Shown here: positions 5,305-12,594 of the stretch, one piece after another
Position numbering within the stretch: the first letter of the stretch is position 1
Layout: every line of letters starts with the position of its first letter
Source: a bacterium
Lineage (GTDB): Bacteria > Armatimonadota > Fimbriimonadia > Fimbriimonadales > JBAXQP01
Assembly: GCA_037131655.1 (NCBI GenBank)
Contig: JBAXQP010000028.1
Coordinates: 1-15,101, forward strand
Direction: 5' to 3'
Length of the DNA: 15,101 bases
Made by a program: the position numbers and the translations under genes
The notes under the pieces: generated by a model
Told to the model about the DNA's origin: nothing
Databases searched by the model: none
The model's input: only the letters and a program-made list of their open reading frames with translations

Positions 5305-6324
5305 ATGTCTGAATTGAAAATGCCGCAAATACCGCCTTTAACGGTGGTTATATCAGACGAAGAGCTAGTGACCAAAGCCCAGCTAGGGGATAGGGAAGCT
5401 TTGGGAGAGCTATTGCGTCGCCATTCGAACCATGCCTACTATATCGCCCGCCAGATGGCGCCAAGGGATTATGAAGATGTTGTTCAAGATGCCTGCGTGA
5501 AGGCAACTGAAGCCATCGGGCAGTGCCGCGGTTCTTTCGGTGCATGGTTCACAACAATTGTCCGTCGCCAAGCCATAGATTTCTATCGTGCTCAAAAGAG
5601 GGTTGACCTGAATACTCAGCCGATTGAAACAATGCTTGTTGAACTGGCGGATACCTCATCTACACATGAATTCGAAATTGATGAAGGATCGCTCGACCTT
5701 GCGGATCAACTTGCGGAACTGATGGGCGGTCTTACAAGCACCCAGCGAGAAGTGATTGCCGCTCTTTATACGGAAGCTTCTGCAACCTCCCAGTCTTCCG
5801 CGTTAATAAAGCGCGCATCTCATCGTATCGGCAAGACTGAAGGGGCTGTCAGGAATGCGCTGTTCCAAATTCGACGAGCCATTCAGGAACGCGCTCCTGT
5901 TGGATTAATAGAAGAAATTATCGATCAAGCGGACCGTGATGATATTCTAATGGTTGTGTTGCAGCACATGGTGCCGGAGTTGTTTGAAGATCAGCTTCGA
6001 AGTCAACTTCACAAGCTTGCAGAGCTTGGGTTGAGTGAAGCCAATTGGTCTCTGGCGGCAATCCATACTTCAAAGAGCGCTTTGTGGGAATTAGGCTTTG
6101 TTGTTTGGCCTCGCACAGGTGCAAAATCCACCCCAACGGTGATCATCGCGGCTTGTGACTACGGTCGAAAATCACGCGCTGAGCTTTTAGAATGGGCAGC
6201 AGCGATTGAAATAAAGGTTCGTCAAGTGTGTGACGAAATAGGCCTACGGCTCTCCGAGCCTACAACGAATAATCACCTGCGTATAGCTAGCTCACGTTCT
6301 GATCTAGCACGTCTAATGGCTTAA
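5305..6324 (+). CDS. ECF-like RNA polymerase sigma factor with a C-terminal extension
   Basis: This 339-residue protein has a sigma-70 region 2 at about residues 22-99. Region 2.2 is seen in DYEDVVQDACVKATEAI (55-71), and the promoter-melting and -10 recognition part in FGAWFTTIVRRQAIDFYRAQ (78-97). A linker of about 30 residues leads to a region 4 at about 132-196, with LTSTQREVIAALY (143-155) and a final helix KTEGAVRNALFQIRRAIQ (177-194). Region 4 is atypical: the segment between its helices is longer than usual. About 140 further residues, mixed helix and strand, resemble nothing I recognise. ECF factors usually end near 190 residues and are often held by an anti-sigma factor; no anti-sigma gene is adjacent, so the extension or the upstream TPR protein may do that job. 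The start has only a weak GAGAG site. The gene ends 15 bases before a terminator. Confidence 0.85.
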   Translation: MSELKMPQIPPLTVVISDEELVTKAQLGDREALGELLRRHSNHAYYIARQMAPRDYEDVVQDACVKATEAIGQCRGSFGAWFTTIVRRQAIDFYRAQKRVDLNTQPIETMLVELADTSSTHEFEIDEGSLDLADQLAELMGGLTSTQREVIAALYTEASATSQSSALIKRASHRIGKTEGAVRNALFQIRRAIQERAPVGLIEEIIDQADRDDILMVVLQHMVPELFEDQLRSQLHKLAELGLSEANWSLAAIHTSKSALWELGFVVWPRTGAKSTPTVIIAACDYGRKSRAELLEWAAAIEIKVRQVCDEIGLRLSEPTTNNHLRIASSRSDLARLMA

Positions 6325-6339
6325 CTTAGTTTTCTCAAT

Positions 6340-6369
6340 AAGGGGTCGGGCTTTAGCCCGACCCCTTTT
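6340..6369 (+). terminator. strong rho-independent terminator after the sigma-factor gene
   Basis: A 13-bp stem pairs AAGGGGTCGGGCT (6340-6352) with its complement (6355-6367) around TT; in practice a slightly larger loop would form. A T run (6366-6369, then C and further T-rich sequence) follows. It lies 15 bases after the sigma-factor stop and closes the operon. Confidence 0.93.
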
Positions 6370-6387
6370 CATTTTGCTATTGCCAAA

Positions 6388-6486
6388 TGTGTCATTGCGA
6401 GGCTGTTTGTGCCGAAGCCTATTCTTTCGGAGGTAGGGGCAGGGCTTGCCCTGCCCTCCGGAGGACGCAGCAAGCTGCGCCCCTAC
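6388..6486. repeat. intergenic palindromic repeat with cruciform potential
   Basis: An outer pair, GTAGGGGC (6433-6440) and GCCCCTAC (6479-6486), encloses two hairpins: AGGGC-TT-GCCCT (6441-6452, extendable outward to GGGCAGGGC/GCCCTGCCC) and CGCAGC-AA-GCTGCG (6466-6479), with the palindrome CTCCGGAG between them (6456-6463). Just upstream, TCATTGCGAGG followed by CGAAGC (about 6391-6417) resembles the core of a widespread short intergenic repeat. This looks like a REP/MITE-type element rather than a gene. The rest of the 283-base gap, to 6607, holds no coding frame or convincing promoter that I can see. Confidence 0.65.
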
Positions 6487-6607
6487 AATACCCGTATCCC
6501 TGAGCAGCCCTTCAGCCCGTGTCGCAGGGAGTATAAGTCAGCGATCACCTTCTTTAGGTAAGCTACGTATATAGAAGAGAATCTATTAATTTGTCTGCAG
6601 GTTGGGG

Positions 6608-8944
6608 ATGATGACTGGATTGAATCAGGTTTTTATTCTTATAGGCGGGGCGGTTGCTATTGGGCTTTTGGCTTGGTTCTTCTTTGGACCTAAAAAAGGC
6701 GAAAGCGTTGAGGTGATCGCGGATAAAGCCCCCCAGAATCCAACCGAACGGGTGGATTTGGATATTTTAGGGATGACATGCGCGTCATGTGTTATTCGTG
6801 TTGAGAAGGCGCTTCGGAGGGTTCATGGTGTTATTGAAGCGAATGTCAATCTAGCCGCCAAGACGGCATCTATTAGGATCGAGCTCGGGGCAGCCTCAAC
6901 TCAAGAATTGCTTAATGCGGTTGATAAAATCGGATATGAAGCCGAGATTGCCAAAAAGAAGACCGTTTTAACCCTAAGAAAGGCAAGTGAAACTGAACAA
7001 CGGGAATATTTCTACCGAATGCTTTTCGCTGCAATCCTAACCACGCCTCTTTTATCTTCTATGCTTCCAGGAATGCCGATGTGGTTGAGCAATTCTTATC
7101 TCCAATTCGTTCTGGCTTCAGGAGCGCTTTTCGGAACAGGATGGTCTTTTTATATAAACGCCTATCGATCGCTTTTGCAGCGCACCAGCGATATGAACGT
7201 GCTTATTGCCATCGGCACCGGAGCGGCATTCATCTATAGCGCGGTGGGAACCTTCTTTGGGGGATGGCTTATCAGTCACGGAATCGAGCCGCATCTATAT
7301 TATGAAGTTGCAGCGACAATCGTTACGTTAATCCTATTTGGCCGTTTTCTCGAAGCTCGCGCAAAGGGGCGAACGAGCGCAGCTATTCAAAAGTTGCTTT
7401 CGCTCCAGCCTAAGATCGCTCGTGTAATTCGTGATGGTAATCTTGTCGAGTTGTCGGTGGATTTGGTCCAGATAAATGATCACATTCAGGTTCGACCGGG
7501 AGAACGTATCCCTGTGGATGGGATTATAGAGGAAGGCCAATCGGAAGTTGATGAAAGTATGCTTACGGGCGAAAGCCTCCCCGTTGAAAAGGCGAAAGGC
7601 GAGAAGGTGTTTACCGGCACAATTAATCAATCCGGAACCTTTATCTTCTTAGCAACAGGGGTTGGTGAGGATACGGCAATCGCTCGAATAGTAAATTTGG
7701 TACAGCAAGCTCAGGGGTCAAAAGCTCCTATTCAGCGTCTTGCCGATGTGGTGGCAGGTTATTTTGTTCCGGTTGTTATGATGATTGCGGTTGCCACTTT
7801 TACCCTATGGCTGGCATTCGGCCCATCGCCGTCTTATCTTTGGGCTCTGCAGAATTTCATTTCGGTCTTAATCATCGCCTGCCCGTGCGCTCTTGGGTTG
7901 GCAACGCCTACAAGTATCATGGTTGGAACCGGCAAAGGCGCGGAAATTGGCATTCTTATCCGAGATGCCGCGGCGCTCGAGACCGCCCATCAGATCGATG
8001 TAATACTGCTTGACAAGACCGGGACCATTACCAAAGGTAAACCCGAAGTGACCGACATCCTCTCATTAACGGAAATTGCCGAGGATGAATTGCTGCGCAT
8101 CGCCGCGGTTGCCGAATATGGATCGGAGCACCCGCTAGCCTCTTCAATCTTGCATAAAGCTCAGGAAAGGAATATTCCTATTACTTCACCTGAGAAATTC
8201 AACGCTAAGGCCGGATTTGGCGTCGAAGCGGTGGTCAATGGACAAGATGTAATTCTCGGCAATGCCAGGCTCATGGAAAGCCATAATATCAACCTCTCGT
8301 CAGCTCAAAGCTATATGAATGAAGGCAAAACTCCCATTTATATTGCCCAGAATGGAATTCTTATCGGAATTATTGCGATTGCGGATATGATCCGACAGGG
8401 AAGCCGCCAAGCAGTCGAGCGCCTAAAGCAGATGGGGATTGAAGTGTGGATGATAACCGGTGATAATCCTGCTACTGCGAAAGCAATCGCTCGAGAGGCC
8501 GGAATTGAAAACGTTCGCTCTGAAGTTCTGCCTGAAAACAAGGCGCAAGTTGTGAAGGAATTTCAAGCGGGCGCAAAGCGAGTGGCGATGGTTGGGGATG
8601 GCATCAATGACGCTCCTGCTCTTGCTCAAGCCGACGTTGGCATCGCGATGGGCGGCGGCGCTGATATTGCGATCGAGTCGAGCGATATCACTTTGCTGCG
8701 AGATGATTTGAACGCTGTACCCGATGCGCTTCTTCTTTCACGGGCAACGATGCGAAACATAAAACAGAACCTATTTTTCGCTTTTATCTACAACATCCTC
8801 GGTATTCCAATCGCCGCCGGAGCACTCTATCCCTTCACTGGATTGCTTCTAAACCCCATGCTTGCCGCGGGAGCAATGGCTCTCTCATCCGTCTCCGTAG
8901 TAACCAACGCCCTCCGCTTAAGAACCTTGCGTCTAAGAGGGTAA
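6608..8944 (+). CDS. copA: copper-exporting P1B-type ATPase (CopA)
   Basis: This 778-residue inner-membrane ATPase pumps Cu(I) out of the cytoplasm. An extra hydrophobic N-terminal segment (about 8-26) comes before the heavy-metal-binding domain, which has GMTCASC at 55-61. The core shows the actuator motif TGES (320-323), the transmembrane metal site CPC (425-427), the phosphorylation site DKTGT with Asp469, SEHP (506-509), TGDN (617-620) and GDGIND (663-668). The late helices carry the YN pair (728-729) and MALSS (757-761), both diagnostic of the Cu(I) subgroup P1B-1. Length is normal for a one-HMA CopA. The start is ATG 6608 with AGG six bases before it; ATG 6611 and TTG 6602 are alternatives. 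No CsoR, CueR or copper chaperone gene is adjacent. It converges on aspA with only 19 bases between stops and no visible terminator. Confidence 0.95.
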   Translation: MMTGLNQVFILIGGAVAIGLLAWFFFGPKKGESVEVIADKAPQNPTERVDLDILGMTCASCVIRVEKALRRVHGVIEANVNLAAKTASIRIELGAASTQELLNAVDKIGYEAEIAKKKTVLTLRKASETEQREYFYRMLFAAILTTPLLSSMLPGMPMWLSNSYLQFVLASGALFGTGWSFYINAYRSLLQRTSDMNVLIAIGTGAAFIYSAVGTFFGGWLISHGIEPHLYYEVAATIVTLILFGRFLEARAKGRTSAAIQKLLSLQPKIARVIRDGNLVELSVDLVQINDHIQVRPGERIPVDGIIEEGQSEVDESMLTGESLPVEKAKGEKVFTGTINQSGTFIFLATGVGEDTAIARIVNLVQQAQGSKAPIQRLADVVAGYFVPVVMMIAVATFTLWLAFGPSPSYLWALQNFISVLIIACPCALGLATPTSIMVGTGKGAEIGILIRDAAALETAHQIDVILLDKTGTITKGKPEVTDILSLTEIAEDELLRIAAVAEYGSEHPLASSILHKAQERNIPITSPEKFNAKAGFGVEAVVNGQDVILGNARLMESHNINLSSAQSYMNEGKTPIYIAQNGILIGIIAIADMIRQGSRQAVERLKQMGIEVWMITGDNPATAKAIAREAGIENVRSEVLPENKAQVVKEFQAGAKRVAMVGDGINDAPALAQADVGIAMGGGADIAIESSDITLLRDDLNAVPDALLLSRATMRNIKQNLFFAFIYNILGIPIAAGALYPFTGLLLNPMLAAGAMALSSVSVVTNALRLRTLRLRG

Positions 8945-8963
8945 TATCAGCCATTAGCGCGTA

Positions 8964-10373
8964 CTACTTACCCCCGTCTTTCCCAGGAATACCGGGTTCG
9001 GTCATTTTGTAGGGATCGAAGATTTGTTTGATTTCCTCCTCGGTGAGAAGATTGCGCTCTCGGACGACATCAACGACTGACTTGTGCTCTTTTAGCGCCT
9101 GTTTGACAACATCGGCAGCGACGGTATAGCCGACGTGGGGGTTGAGAGCAGTGGCTAGGCTGGGGCTGGTTTCGGCATAGTGGCGGCATTTATCAGCGTC
9201 AGCGGTTATTCCTAGCACTGCAAAGCGTGTAAAGACATCGATACCATTCTTTAATATCTCTAAAGCGAAATGGGCGTCGTAAGCGATGAGGGGCATCATC
9301 ACATTAAGCTCAAGCTGTCCGGCTTGGGTTGCCAGATCGATTGATTGTGCGAGACCGATTACCTGATAGCAGATCATGTTTAAATTCTCCGCCATCGAAG
9401 GGTTGACCTTACCGGGCATGATGCTGCTGCCAGGTTGAACGGCGGGAAGAGTGATTTCTGCAAGCCCGGTAAGAGGCCCTGAGCATAAAAGGCGCAGATC
9501 GTTGGCGATTCGCGTTAGTTCAAGAGCGATAATTCGAAGCGCAGCGCCTAAAGCGGCCATCGGCATCTGGCTTTCCATTGCCTCACACATATCTTCTGCC
9601 GGCCGGAATTGTATGCCTGTCCACTGACTTATCAGCTCAACTACTCGGAAACGATAGAGGGGATCAGTATTGATGCCAGTTCCGGCGGCGCTTCCACCTA
9701 TTGTGAGTTCTTCAACTTCATAAGTCGCCTCTTTGAGCAATCGCTTGCACTTTTTCATCGTAATTGAATAAGCGGTGAACTCCTGACCTAAACGAATCGG
9801 AACTGCATCCTGTAAATGAGTACGTCCCGATTTAAGGACGTGATCGAACTCAACTCCTTTTGCGGCAAAAGCTTCGATAAGTCGATCGAGAACCGGCACA
9901 AACTCGCTAATTAGGAGGCGTGCTGCAATCCGCATGGCTGTTGGGAAGGTATCGTTGGTCGATTGGCCGTAGTTGACGTCGTCGTTTGGGTTTACGAGGT
10001 TGTATTGTCCCTTCGTTCCGCCAAGTATCTCAATCGCGCGATTGGCCAGCGCTTCGTTGACGTTCATATTAAACGAGGTGCCTGCGCCAGCCTGAAAAAC
10101 ATCTACTACAAACTGATCGCGCAGCTTGCCTTCAAGCATTTCATCAGCAGCTTTGACAATAGCATCGGCTTTTGCGGGATCGAGCAGGTCTAATTCCTTA
10201 TTCGCAATCGCGCATGCTTTCTTGAGCATCACATAGGCTTCAATCATGCGCGGATGCTCGCGAATTCCGCTAATTGGGAAATTCTCGATTGCCCTCAGCG
10301 TTTGAAGCCCCCAGTAGACATCGGCCGGTACTTCTCGTTCCCCTAACGAATCTTTCTCAATTCGAGCAGCCAT
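8964..10373 (-). CDS. aspA: aspartate ammonia-lyase
   Basis: This 469-residue cytosolic enzyme converts L-aspartate to fumarate and ammonia and belongs to the fumarase/aspartase superfamily. The N-terminal RIEKDSLGEREVPADVYWG (4-22) with GLQTLRAIENFPISG is aspartase-like. GAGTSFNMNVNE (96-107), NYGQSTNDTFPTAMR (134-148), the SGRTHLQDA region (182-190) and the superfamily signature GSSIMPGKVNP (315-325) with its catalytic serine are all present. Length is close to that of E. coli AspA (about 478). Fumarase C is the main alternative, but the N-terminal and signature details favour aspartase. GGGAGG (complement of 10384-10389) lies ten bases upstream of the start. It lies downstream of dnaA on the same strand after a 117-base gap and probably has its own promoter. 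Confidence 0.92.
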   Translation of the reverse strand: MAARIEKDSLGEREVPADVYWGLQTLRAIENFPISGIREHPRMIEAYVMLKKACAIANKELDLLDPAKADAIVKAADEMLEGKLRDQFVVDVFQAGAGTSFNMNVNEALANRAIEILGGTKGQYNLVNPNDDVNYGQSTNDTFPTAMRIAARLLISEFVPVLDRLIEAFAAKGVEFDHVLKSGRTHLQDAVPIRLGQEFTAYSITMKKCKRLLKEATYEVEELTIGGSAAGTGINTDPLYRFRVVELISQWTGIQFRPAEDMCEAMESQMPMAALGAALRIIALELTRIANDLRLLCSGPLTGLAEITLPAVQPGSSIMPGKVNPSMAENLNMICYQVIGLAQSIDLATQAGQLELNVMMPLIAYDAHFALEILKNGIDVFTRFAVLGITADADKCRHYAETSPSLATALNPHVGYTVAADVVKQALKEHKSVVDVVRERNLLTEEEIKQIFDPYKMTEPGIPGKDGGK

Positions 10374-10411
10374 ATTATCTCATCCTCCCATCCTATCTCA
10401 CTCATAAATAC

Positions 10412-10440
10412 CCTATAATACCAACCAAACGATATATCAA
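10412..10440 (-). promoter_or_regulatory. possible aspA promoter
   Basis: Read on the minus strand, TTGATA (complement of 10435-10440) is followed after 17 bases by TATAGG (complement of 10412-10417); a better-looking TATTAT (10415-10420) is spaced only 14. The match is fair. No terminator hairpin is visible between dnaA and aspA, so read-through is also possible. Confidence 0.4.
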
Positions 10441-10490
10441 AAGGCGAGTAGGGAAATAGGTAAGAAAGCATAAATATACCAAAACAAAGC

Positions 10491-11921
10491 CTAATCTTCG
10501 TCGCTGCTTTGGGGGGAGCGGATGACGGATATTATTTCTTGAACGGCGCTTTCCATTGCAGGGCTGTCGAGTAAGGATTGAGCGATTAGGCGGTGGCCGT
10601 GCATGACGGTGGTGTGATCGCGGTTGCCGAGATGCTTGCCAATAGCCTTCCAAGATAGTTGCGTATGCTCGCGTGCGAGGTACATCGCAACTTGTCTTGC
10701 CTGGGCGATATTGGACTTGCGACCTTGACCGGTCATCTCATCCGCCGATAATCCAAATTGTTTGCAGCAAGCCTTGATAATGGCTTTAACCGTGATGGCG
10801 GGACGATAAGGAGTCGGCTCGATGAAGAAGGCTCCGAGTACTTTGGCGGCTAATTGTGTGGTTACCGGTTGGTTGGTGAGTGATGCCTGGGTCATTAGGC
10901 GGGTCAGCGCGCCTTCCAACGAGCGGATATTGCTCTGAATTTTGTCGGCCACATAGTAGACCACGTCCATCGGGATTTCGAAATTATCGGCTTCTGCTTT
11001 TTTTAGCAAAATAGCGGCTCTTGTTTCAAGATCGGGAGCGGCGATATCGGCTACTAATCCTTGCTCGAAGCGCGACCTCAATCGTTCTTCCATCAGATAG
11101 AGCTCTTTGGGCGGACGATCGCTGCACAGGACGATCTGGCGGCCGGTTTGGTAGAGAGCGTTGAATGTGTGGAAGAACTCTTCCTGCGTTCGTTCTTTGC
11201 CGGCGATGAATTGGACGTCATCAATCAGCCAAAGCTCCACGCTGCGCAATCGTCTTCGGAAGTGCTCAATTCGCTGCTCGCGAACCGCAGTCACATATTG
11301 GTCGGCAAAAGCCTCGCCGCTCATATAGGCAACCCGCATATTCGGGCAATTCGTCAGCACTTGTTGGCCTATGGCATGCAAGAGGTGCGTTTTTCCCAAC
11401 CCAACCCCTCCGAAAATGAAAAGCGGATTGAACTTAAAACCCGGATTTTCGGATACAGCGCTTGCGCCGGCATGTGCCAATCTGTTTGATGGGCCAACAA
11501 TGAAGCTTTCGAACGCATACCGATCAACAAATTCAGGGCGCGGAAGGAGTTCTAGGGTTTCCCTTCTTGAATAGGTGGGAGAAGGGCTTGCCATGAGCGG
11601 ATCTTGAGGCACTAGCGTGCCTTCCTCGGGGCGGACAAGGATGAACTCCAATTCAACCTTCTCGCCGAGTTGGCTGCCGATTGCGCTCGCTATCATATGC
11701 GAATAGCGACTGCTGAGCCAAGTCTTGTCGAATTCGTTAGCGACACCCAAAACGACCTTACCGTCGACATAACGCACGGGTTTTACTGTTGGAAACAGCA
11801 CGCGAAAAGTCGGTCGGTCGATCTGGGTAGTCAAGTGACGTAGCGCGCCATCGAATGCGCGTCTTAACTTGGCTGTATTCTCTTCTTCACCTAAGCAAAG
11901 CTGTTGTCTTTCCTCAACCAC
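10491..11921 (-). CDS. dnaA: chromosomal replication initiator protein DnaA
   Basis: From GTG 11921 this is a 476-residue DnaA, the AAA+ ATPase that binds and melts the replication origin. A domain I of about 90 residues is followed by a short variable linker, then the AAA+ domain with Walker A GGVGLGKTH (171-179), Walker B LWLIDDVQF (230-238), sensor I IVLCSDRPP (263-271) and the arginine-finger region RLRSRFEQGL (280-289). Domain IV ends with DNA-binding motif RDHTTVMH (434-441). GTG 11921 is chosen because AGGAGG lies five bases before it. The more upstream TTG 11960 lacks an RBS and sits inside a promoter-like sequence. dnaN, recF, gyrB and rpmH are not beside it, and I found no TTATCCACA-type boxes in the adjacent gaps, so the origin is probably elsewhere. 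Confidence 0.95.
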   Translation of the reverse strand: MVEERQQLCLGEEENTAKLRRAFDGALRHLTTQIDRPTFRVLFPTVKPVRYVDGKVVLGVANEFDKTWLSSRYSHMIASAIGSQLGEKVELEFILVRPEEGTLVPQDPLMASPSPTYSRRETLELLPRPEFVDRYAFESFIVGPSNRLAHAGASAVSENPGFKFNPLFIFGGVGLGKTHLLHAIGQQVLTNCPNMRVAYMSGEAFADQYVTAVREQRIEHFRRRLRSVELWLIDDVQFIAGKERTQEEFFHTFNALYQTGRQIVLCSDRPPKELYLMEERLRSRFEQGLVADIAAPDLETRAAILLKKAEADNFEIPMDVVYYVADKIQSNIRSLEGALTRLMTQASLTNQPVTTQLAAKVLGAFFIEPTPYRPAITVKAIIKACCKQFGLSADEMTGQGRKSNIAQARQVAMYLAREHTQLSWKAIGKHLGNRDHTTVMHGHRLIAQSLLDSPAMESAVQEIISVIRSPQSSDED

Positions 11922-11926
11922 GAAAC

Positions 11927-11932
11927 CCTCCT
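11927..11932 (-). promoter_or_regulatory. Shine-Dalgarno AGGAGG deciding the dnaA start
   Basis: On the minus strand AGGAGGG precedes GTG 11921 with five bases of spacing. No comparable site precedes TTG 11960, so this site shortens the open frame by 13 codons. Confidence 0.75.
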
Positions 11933-11942
11933 GGGGATGGAC

Positions 11943-11971
11943 ATTGTAGCATTGAGTCAAGAGCAGAGCAA
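11943..11971 (-). promoter_or_regulatory. probable dnaA promoter
   Basis: On the minus strand TTGCTC (complement of 11966-11971) and TACAAT (complement of 11943-11948) are separated by exactly 17 bases. Transcription would start around 11936, giving a leader of about 15 bases that still contains the AGGAGG. The remaining gap to yjbQ (about 11972-12091) is A/T-rich, with no gene or DnaA box seen. Confidence 0.6.
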
Positions 11972-12091
11972 ATCGGGAAAAGGCAACCTCGTCCCGATAT
12001 ATAACATGCTTGACCGTGAGTAATCATTTTTACTGAAAAATTTGTCGATTTTTAAAGTCGGAAAAGCTGTTTGACCGTCCGGTAAAAAAAT

Positions 12092-12511
12092 CTACTCCCC
12101 GACCAATTGGACAACGATTTCACGCTGCCTCGGACGGGTATCAAAATCAATCACAATTATCTGCTGCCATGTTCCAAGAGCAAGTTTTTGACCTGAAAAC
12201 GGCACACTTAGCGAAGGCCCCAACAACGACGCCCGCACATGACTATGGCCGTTATCGTCATTCCAAGTGGCCTCATGATCGTAATGGGCATCTTTAGAAG
12301 CGATCTGCTCAAAAAGCCGAGGAATGTCATTCTCGACCAATCCTGGCTCAAATTCGACAGTAGTGATTCCTGCAGTACTTCCAATAACAAACACACAAGC
12401 AATTCCGTCACTGATACCGCTTTGGGTGATAATATGTGCAACTTCTTTTGTTATATCGCGAATATCAGTATTCCCATTCATATGAAGGCTAATTTCAGAT
12501 GTATGAACCAT
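12092..12511 (-). CDS. yjbQ: YjbQ/UPF0047 family protein (secondary thiamine-phosphate synthase type)
   Basis: This 139-residue protein is a full-length member of the YjbQ (UPF0047) family. Signatures are FVIGSTAGITTVEFE (41-55), the NDDNGHSHVRASLLGPS segment (84-100) with its conserved histidines, and LALGTWQQI (110-118). The family forms small trimeric beta proteins. E. coli YjbQ was reported to have weak thiamine-phosphate synthase activity, which explains the usual annotation, but the physiological role is unsettled. No thiamine genes are nearby. A weak AAGGG lies six bases upstream of the ATG. It is divergent from the large secreted-protein gene with 83 bases between starts, and upstream of dnaA on the same strand with a separate dnaA promoter between them. 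Confidence 0.92.
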   Translation of the reverse strand: MVHTSEISLHMNGNTDIRDITKEVAHIITQSGISDGIACVFVIGSTAGITTVEFEPGLVENDIPRLFEQIASKDAHYDHEATWNDDNGHSHVRASLLGPSLSVPFSGQKLALGTWQQIIVIDFDTRPRQREIVVQLVGE

Positions 12512-12594
12512 ATTGGACCCTTTCCCTACCGCATAAATGCTGATGTGAAGTATGCTTTATAGGATAGCGTAAAAGCAGGGATTTTGGAGGCCTT

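Noticed and set aside
11061..11489. Long open frame on the plus strand opposite dnaA (142 codons)
   Set aside because: It is antisense to the strongly conserved AAA+ domain of DnaA, has no family resemblance and is explained by codon bias.
12019..12034. AGTAA/TTACT hairpin downstream of yjbQ as a terminator
   Set aside because: The stem is only five A/T-rich pairs, too weak to support termination.
12239..12562. 107-codon plus-strand frame opposite yjbQ
   Set aside because: It overlaps the clear YjbQ coding region, and its translation shows no domain.
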